NCBI RefSeq assembly: GCF_001039275.2
Contig: NZ_CP030117.1
Span: 4,939,501-5,003,500 of the forward strand
Direction of reading: 5' to 3'
DNA: 64,000 nucleotides
Source of the DNA: Brevibacillus brevis
GTDB lineage: Bacteria > Bacillota > Bacilli > Brevibacillales > Brevibacillaceae
The first letter of the stretch is position 1; the number at the start of each line of letters is the position of its first letter. The notes beneath the pieces are model-generated. The model saw nothing but the letters and a program-made list of their open reading frames with translations, was not told the origin of the DNA and ran no database searches. Shown piece by piece: positions 59,225 through 64,000 of this stretch. The position numbers were made by a program, and so were the translations under genes.

Positions 59225-60209
59225 GCACAATTCCTCCGAGAGACAAGCCGGCAGATGTGCCCAGAAGCATCAGGAGATCGCCTCGCTGTACCCGATTCTG
59301 CCCAATCGCTTCATGCAGCGCCATCGGAATCGAAGCTGCGATGACATTGCCATGCTCTGCCAGAATGTTCACCATTTGCTGGTCGCGAAACCCAAGCTTG
59401 CCTGCCATGATCCGCATCGCCATCCCACTGGCCTGATGAGGAATAACTGTACGAATTTGCTCCTTGGTTACGGAGGCTGAAGACAACAAGCGATCCACAA
59501 AGCCGGTAATCAACTGCGAGGTCAGTCGAAAAATTTTCCGTCCGTCCATATCAAATGCAAAGTCTGCTTCTCTTCCTTGCGCAAATTGGCTCGGGTGGAT
59601 CAGCGTACCGCCCCCCCTTATTTCGGAATAGTGCGCTCCTTCACTGTATGTTTTCATACTTGAACCCAAGATGCGGGAGCTTTCTGTTTCTGGCGTCCTG
59701 CCAATGACAACAGCCGCAGCTCCATCTCCGAACAGCACACAGCTCTCTTTTTGCTCCCAATTCAAACCTGCGGAGGATATCTCCGAGGAAATGATCAAGA
59801 CTCGCTCGTAAATACCGACTGCCATTTGGCACGACATCACATCCAACGCAGTGACAAAACTTAGACATGTCGCATTTATATCAAAGCAAGGAATACCTGA
59901 TTTACTTAGTTGAAGCTCTTCTTGAATCAAGGCAGCCGTGCAAGGGATTTCCTGCTGTGCCGTCCCGCTTGCACATACGATACAATCGATATCGTGAAGG
60001 GAGAGGCCCGCCGCTTCCAAAGCACGCCTAGCAGCGATGGCTCCCATCTGTGCAGCCGTTTCGTTCGTCACAAAATGCCTGACGCTTACCCCGGACTTTT
60101 TCTCTACCCATCCAGCCGCAAGTCCCAACTTTTCTTCCAGTTCTGCCGCTGTCACACGCCGAGTAGGCAAGTATTTCCCTGTTCCGAGGATTTTGATTTT
60201 TCTCTCCAT
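59214..60209 (-). CDS. 3-oxoacyl-ACP synthase III-type enzyme (KAS III), first gene of the operon
   Basis: 331 residues. The active-site Cys lies in DINATCLSF (about 109-117), followed by His in VIPHQASGM (about 258) and Asn in HGNVIAASIP (about 288-297), the C-H-N triad of KAS III/OleA-type enzymes. The N-terminus IKILGTGKYLPTRRV and GAIAARRALEAAGL are standard. GGGAG lies 8 nt before the ATG. FabH itself usually sits with acc or fab genes; here the neighbours are ligases and a reductase, so this one is likely for secondary or specialised acyl condensation. Confidence 0.9.
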   Translation of the reverse strand: MERKIKILGTGKYLPTRRVTAAELEEKLGLAAGWVEKKSGVSVRHFVTNETAAQMGAIAARRALEAAGLSLHDIDCIVCASGTAQQEIPCTAALIQEELQLSKSGIPCFDINATCLSFVTALDVMSCQMAVGIYERVLIISSEISSAGLNWEQKESCVLFGDGAAAVVIGRTPETESSRILGSSMKTYSEGAHYSEIRGGGTLIHPSQFAQGREADFAFDMDGRKIFRLTSQLITGFVDRLLSSASVTKEQIRTVIPHQASGMAMRIMAGKLGFRDQQMVNILAEHGNVIAASIPMALHEAIGQNRVQRGDLLMLLGTSAGLSLGGIVLEY

Positions 60210-60301
60210 GATCTGTGTCTCCCTTAGCTCGCATTACTCACACACGATTCGACATCTGCCCTATATTTTACATAAGTTTGTCGATTTATGGGAAACAGAA
60301 T

Positions 60302-60331
60302 AAACACTTGGTACAAATTACCCAAGTGTTT
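60302..60331. terminator. Hairpin between the OmpR gene and the KAS III operon
   Basis: AAACACTTGG / CCAAGTGTTT perfect stem with a 10-nt loop and short T/A ends. It probably ends the two-component transcript. Confidence 0.7.
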
Positions 60332-60383
60332 ACGTATGCCGCTTTTCTTTCGTTAGGCAAGCTTTACCACTCATTTCCACCTA

Positions 60384-61079
60384 CTACAGTAAAAAGCGAT
60401 AACCGACACCCCACACCGTCTCAATGTACTGCGGCTTAGCCGGATCGCTTTCTATTTTTTCCCGCAGCTTGCTGATATGCACCGTCACCGTCGCGATATC
60501 CCCGTACGAATCGAGACCCCAAATCTTTTCAAACAGCTCTGTTTTGCTAAATACCCAGTTGGGGTGGGCTACCAAAAAGAGCAGGAGGTCATATTCCTTG
60601 GAAGTGAAAGCCACTTCGCTTCCGTTGATGTAAACTCTCCTCGCCAGCTTGTCGATGCGAATCCCCCGAAGCCTGATCTCCTCTTTTGCCGTATGCGGTT
60701 TGGCATCGGAGACGAGGCGGTCGTAACGCGCCAGATGGGCTTTGACCCTCGCTACCAGTTCGCCCAAGCTAAAAGGCTTGCTAATATGATCATCGGCACC
60801 CAGACCCAGTCCACGGATCTTGTCGATGTCTTCCTTTTTCGCGGAGACGAGTAGGATCGGAATATTTTTGGCTTTGCGGACTTGCTTGCAGATTTCGAAG
60901 CCATCCACGATCGGGAGCATCAGGTCTAGTATCAGGAGGTCATACTCCTCTTGCAGTGCCTTTTGCAACCCTGTATCGCCGGAAGTCGCGACATCGACCG
61001 AGTAGCCGTTTGCCTCCAAGTAATCCTTTTGCACCTCTGCGATCACCATGTCATCTTCAATGATTAAAATATGTTTCAA
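60384..61079 (-). CDS. OmpR/PhoB family response regulator
   Basis: 231 residues. Receiver with IIEDD, Asp in LLILDLMLPIVDG and Lys in HISKPFS; winged helix (about 130-228: VAFTSKEYDLLLFLVAHPNWVFSKTELFEKIWG, ATVTVHISKLREKIESDPAKPQYIETVWGVGYRF). It overlaps the kinase gene start by 4 nt. Third gene of the run with the secreted protein and the kinase. Confidence 0.93.
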   Translation of the reverse strand: MKHILIIEDDMVIAEVQKDYLEANGYSVDVATSGDTGLQKALQEEYDLLILDLMLPIVDGFEICKQVRKAKNIPILLVSAKKEDIDKIRGLGLGADDHISKPFSLGELVARVKAHLARYDRLVSDAKPHTAKEEIRLRGIRIDKLARRVYINGSEVAFTSKEYDLLLFLVAHPNWVFSKTELFEKIWGLDSYGDIATVTVHISKLREKIESDPAKPQYIETVWGVGYRFLL

Positions 61080-62533
61080 TCCGTGTCACCCCCGACTCTC
61101 TTGAGATCTGGCAAGGTAAAACAAATGCGGGTACCGCGTCCGCTCTCACTCTCCGCCCATACACGACCACCGTGCCCCTCCACAATTTGTTTGACGATGG
61201 CGAGTCCAAGACCACTGCCTCCCATGGCCGAATTACGCGAAGGGTCCGCCCGATAAAAACGGTCAAAAATATGAGGTATGGCTTCTTTTTCAATCCCTGT
61301 CCCATTGTCGGAGATCGACACGATCACTTCACCGTCGGCTTTCTCCACCTTCAATCGGAGTAGCTTCTCGTCCTTGTTCAAATACTTCAGGCTATTGTCC
61401 ACGATATTCATGAGCACACGATGGAGTTTTTCCTGATCAGCCATGACTGGAATCGGACTTTCATTTTCCTCGTCATAGCGAATAGATACACCGTGCATCC
61501 GCGGGTCTAGCCGCAGCTCCTCGGCAAACTGAGCCAAATATGCTCGCATATCAACTTCTTCAAAGTGAAAGGGAAGCTTGTTCAAATCCAGTCTCGAGAA
61601 TAAAAACAGCTCATCAATCAGGCGGTCCATCTGCTCTGATTTGATGGCAATCATCTTCATATATTTTTCCCGCTTCGCTTCCGTATCCGCAATCCCTTCC
61701 TGAACCGCTTCTACACAGGCTTTGATTCCTGTTATGGGTGTTTTTAGATCGTGCGAAATACTGGAAATCAGTTGTTTACGATTTTCCTCATACTGTAGCT
61801 GCAAATGGATAGAATCATACAATCTGCCACGCATCTCTTCAAATGCTTCTCCCAGCTCTCCCAGCTCATCCTTGCGATGGAGTTGAACAGAGCGCTCCAG
61901 ATTGCCTTCTTTGATTTCGTATGCTGCCTGCTTTAAGGCGTACAAAGGTCGAATGATACTGCGTGAAACTAGAAATGTTAGTACACCGTTCGTCAGCGCC
62001 ACAATCGTTAGAAGACTAAGAATCAATGTGATAAAAAAATAAATGCCTGTCTGCATAAATGGAAAAGAATTCGCAAGGAAGTAGAGCTTCCCTTTACTTT
62101 GATCAGCAAAAGGAAACTCGTACGTATCAAACGTGTAGCCGTCCTGATTAAATTGCTTCCAGTTATGCATGCGCCCCTGATCCGGTTGATCCTGCAAATA
62201 GTCAGGCACGTCAGCGCTATCAATCGACGGGGAGAGGAATAGCACTTTTTCGTCCTTTGTCAGTATCAATGCACCACCAACTGCTTGTAGCTGCTCATCC
62301 GTCTCTGTCAGCATGTTCTCGTTCGTCAATTGATCGGGAGCGTATTTGGCCATGAATGTGACACCAGCAAACAACTCGTCTCGTTTATTGAGCGTATCAC
62401 GAAGGAGCGGTTTGCCTTCCTCCCGTTCTCCCCAAAAGTAATTCGCCAATCCCGATGCCACCAATCCAAACAAAACAAGGGGGATAATAATCATGGCAAT
62501 ATAGGAGAGCAAAAGTCTTGTTTTGATCGACAT
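61076..62533 (-). CDS. Sensor histidine kinase with HAMP domain
   Basis: 485 residues. TM1 (about 8-30), extracytoplasmic part (about 31-165), TM2 (about 168-190), HAMP (about 190-245: SRSIIRPLYALKQAAYEIKEGNLE), HisKA (ENRKQLISSISHDLKTPITGIKACVEAV) and HATPase (IVDNSLKYLNK, ISDNGTGIEKEAIPHIFDRFYRADPSRNS, GSGLGLAI). Coupled to the regulator at 60384. Stimulus unknown; the gene before it makes a secreted protein. Confidence 0.93.
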   Translation of the reverse strand: MSIKTRLLLSYIAMIIIPLVLFGLVASGLANYFWGEREEGKPLLRDTLNKRDELFAGVTFMAKYAPDQLTNENMLTETDEQLQAVGGALILTKDEKVLFLSPSIDSADVPDYLQDQPDQGRMHNWKQFNQDGYTFDTYEFPFADQSKGKLYFLANSFPFMQTGIYFFITLILSLLTIVALTNGVLTFLVSRSIIRPLYALKQAAYEIKEGNLERSVQLHRKDELGELGEAFEEMRGRLYDSIHLQLQYEENRKQLISSISHDLKTPITGIKACVEAVQEGIADTEAKREKYMKMIAIKSEQMDRLIDELFLFSRLDLNKLPFHFEEVDMRAYLAQFAEELRLDPRMHGVSIRYDEENESPIPVMADQEKLHRVLMNIVDNSLKYLNKDEKLLRLKVEKADGEVIVSISDNGTGIEKEAIPHIFDRFYRADPSRNSAMGGSGLGLAIVKQIVEGHGGRVWAESESGRGTRICFTLPDLKRVGGDTD

Positions 62534-62560
62534 GGTTCATCACCCCCTTGCAGTCATGGT

Positions 62561-63466
62561 TTACTCGGAATCGGAATGCTTCGTCCAGCCTTTTCTCCAT
62601 TTGTTCTTCATGTCCTCACGGGAAACCTTCTCAACTTGCTTGCCAGTAAGATCAATGCGATCAGGTGTGGTCGTGCCCAGATCGGTCAAGCGGATATCCA
62701 AAGAAAGCTGGAGATTGTGCTCTTTCCCAGACGCGTCCGTTCCCGAGAGGTTCACCACAGCAGATTGCTGTTCGATTTGATTTTTCTCGTCGATCTTGGC
62801 GTTCAGCAATACTTGGTCCACTTGAAAATCCTCTTGCAAGCGAGGAAGCTTCACAGATAGATGGTTCTCGGAGGAAGACGCTTCTTCACTATGTTCGGCG
62901 AGCTTATCGTAGAGAATAGGTCCGGCTGCCTGGATAAATGCCGGAATTTGCTCTTCGGAGAGCTGAAGCGACGTACGCTTGCCTCCATCCGGTAGGTTCT
63001 CAACGGTCACATTTTTCCCGAGATCGCCGAATACCGAAGCAAACAGCTTATGCATCATGGCCCCGCGTTTGTTATCGGCGTCATTTTCTGGTTGGTGTCT
63101 TCTATCCATTTTTTCCATGACCCGATAAACGTTACTATCCCCTTTTTTAACCACAACTTGATCCTTTTCCAGAAAGGCTTGCATGCTTTTCTCGCCCAGC
63201 GTGTCTGTAAAAGTCGCCTCTACATTTCCGATGTGCTGGTTATGATCGATCTTTGCGACTCCCTCCAGTGTGAGCAGCTTCGCTCCGTTGTCTGTGAGCG
63301 ATAGCTGCGCGTGGGCCGTCATGTTCTTCGCTTCCTTCGTTTGATGCAGGGCTGATTCATATACGCCCATCGTCGTGCTATCCGCACTCGCTGATGCCCC
63401 GTATCCCCAAATCAATGCTCCTGTGATTCCAACCGACAAGCCGATACCCAACCATTTTTTTCGCAT
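62561..63466 (-). CDS. Secreted/lumenal protein upstream of the two-component genes
   Basis: 301 residues. An ATG at 63466 with GGAGGG upstream gives MRKKWLGIGLSVGITGALIWG, a signal or anchor. The body is polar and beta-rich (MTAHAQLSLTDNGAKLLTLEGVAK, VEATFTDTLGEKSMQAFLEKDQVVVKKGDSNVYRVME) and resembles Bacillales proteins that precede two-component genes and have domains of unknown function. It has an acidic, charged tail (about 285-301). Same direction as the kinase and response regulator with 27 nt spacing, so co-transcribed. Function unknown. Confidence 0.8.
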   Translation of the reverse strand: MRKKWLGIGLSVGITGALIWGYGASASADSTTMGVYESALHQTKEAKNMTAHAQLSLTDNGAKLLTLEGVAKIDHNQHIGNVEATFTDTLGEKSMQAFLEKDQVVVKKGDSNVYRVMEKMDRRHQPENDADNKRGAMMHKLFASVFGDLGKNVTVENLPDGGKRTSLQLSEEQIPAFIQAAGPILYDKLAEHSEEASSSENHLSVKLPRLQEDFQVDQVLLNAKIDEKNQIEQQSAVVNLSGTDASGKEHNLQLSLDIRLTDLGTTTPDRIDLTGKQVEKVSREDMKNKWRKGWTKHSDSE

Positions 63467-63640
63467 GATGGTCCCTCCTATTTTCATCGAAAGCAACTGT
63501 CATCGCTCTCTATACCAGTCATGATAAATAGAGGGTCTAAACACGCTCTAAATCAATTCTAAAAAAAGTGTAAAAACAATTCCATATGCTATATTGAAAG
63601 AAGAAGTGATCAGCATGAACCTGAAGTGGAGGCATTATCG

Positions 63641-64000
63641 ATGAGTATGCAAGAAGGCTATATTGACGTTCCTGGCGGAAGAGTATGGTACAGTCGTGTC
63701 GGCGAAGGGGAGAAAACGCCTCTGATCGTCCTTCACGGAGGACCTGGCAATACGCATGATCCGCTCAAATCAACGCTTCATGTCTTAGGCAACGACAGAC
63801 CCGTCATTTTCTACGATCAACTCGGGTCAGGAAATTCCGATCGCCCGACCGATCTGACTCTTTGGAAAACCGAGCGCTTTGTGGAAGAGCTGGCTTGCAT
63901 CAGACAAGCCCTTGGCTTAAAAGAGGTTCACATTCTGGGGCACTCGTGGGGCACAATGCTGGCAGCAGCTTATTTGGTGGATGCCAAGCCGGAAGGGGTA
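63641..64000 (+). CDS. Alpha/beta hydrolase, proline iminopeptidase-like, partial
   Basis: 120 residues to the right edge. [44 protein letters not shown] and the nucleophile elbow [16 protein letters not shown] match the S33 prolyl aminopeptidase family exactly, including the oxyanion HGGPG. It cleaves N-terminal proline from peptides or related amides. TGGAGG lies 8 nt before the ATG. The His and Asp of the triad lie outside the window. Confidence 0.93.
   Translation, partial: MSMQEGYIDVPGGRVWYSRVGEGEKTPLIVLHGGPGNTHDPLKSTLHVLGNDRPVIFYDQLGSGNSDRPTDLTLWKTERFVEELACIRQALGLKEVHILGHSWGTMLAAAYLVDAKPEGV

Noticed and set aside
1..64000. CRISPR arrays, tRNA/rRNA genes and intact insertion sequences
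   Set aside because: No regularly spaced 25-40 bp repeats, no cloverleaf-like or rRNA stretches, and no transposase motif seen by reading; a covariance search was not possible.

Overview
The window looks like a chromosomal segment of a low-GC Gram-positive spore-former of the Bacillales, most likely Brevibacillus or a close Paenibacillaceae relative. The reasons are strong AGGAGG-type ribosome binding sites with frequent GTG and TTG starts, lipoprotein and secretory signals of Gram-positive type, Bacillus-like GntR/MocR, YafY/WYL, Spo/OmpR-type two-component genes, and moderate GC in most genes. The genus is my inference from overall gene style; no alignment was run. No rRNA, tRNA, CRISPR array or intact insertion sequence was seen.

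Layout. 1-15.1 kb: end of a peptide ABC transporter (permease fragment and family-5 binding lipoprotein), an APH-type phosphotransferase with its TetR regulator, a DoxX-like membrane protein driven divergently from a shared TetR operator, a ~200 bp inverted-repeat element, a VOC protein, a MocR regulator, GNAT enzymes, a CapA-like protein, a MalT-type LuxR regulator, and a MarR-controlled operon (MarR, small membrane protein, NmrA-like reductase) plus an SDR dehydrogenase. 15.1-18.2 kb: a tripartite tricarboxylate transporter (TctB-TctA-TctC).

18.3-27.8 kb is a visibly AT-richer accessory block, nearly all on the minus strand. It holds a degraded HD-domain gene, an RRNPP-type HTH/TPR regulator with a 40-residue secreted pro-peptide gene starting 3 nt after its stop (a probable private quorum-sensing pair), a giant secreted polymorphic toxin (Ig-like, FN3-like and PPC-like modules followed by a pretoxin-HINT domain) whose EndoU nuclease domain is cut off by a single in-frame TAA, its presumptive immunity gene, and two small secreted proteins.

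28.0-35.1 kb: divergent zinc and iron alcohol dehydrogenases, a cytoplasmic sensor kinase and sigma-54 activator, a BenE-type transporter and a lipoprotein; a near-perfect sigma-54 promoter sits before the zinc enzyme. 35.1-42.3 kb: an SDR/YafY divergent pair, an AAHS-type MFS permease, AraC and LysR regulators and an EamA exporter. 42.3-53.6 kb: a surface protein with four Cry1Ac-D-VI-like helical repeats coupled to a GNAT gene, lipoate ligase, a chemoreceptor with a sigma-D-like promoter, a two-component system beside a secreted M23 peptidase, an ArsR regulator and an EamA exporter.

53.7-60.2 kb: a tightly overlapping six-gene minus-strand operon (KAS III, ATP-grasp ligase, NAD-dependent 3beta-HSD/epimerase, metallo-beta-lactamase-fold hydrolase, PaaK/F390-synthetase-like adenylating enzyme, GNAT/FemAB-like protein) that looks like an uncharacterised acyl-derived metabolite pathway. 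60.3-64 kb: an OmpR/HK pair with an upstream secreted protein, and the start of a proline iminopeptidase-like hydrolase.

The best candidates for undescribed biology are the regulator-peptide pair (18746-20155), the nonsense-split EndoU toxin with intact immunity gene (20704-26631), and the KAS III/ATP-grasp/adenylase operon (53731-60209).
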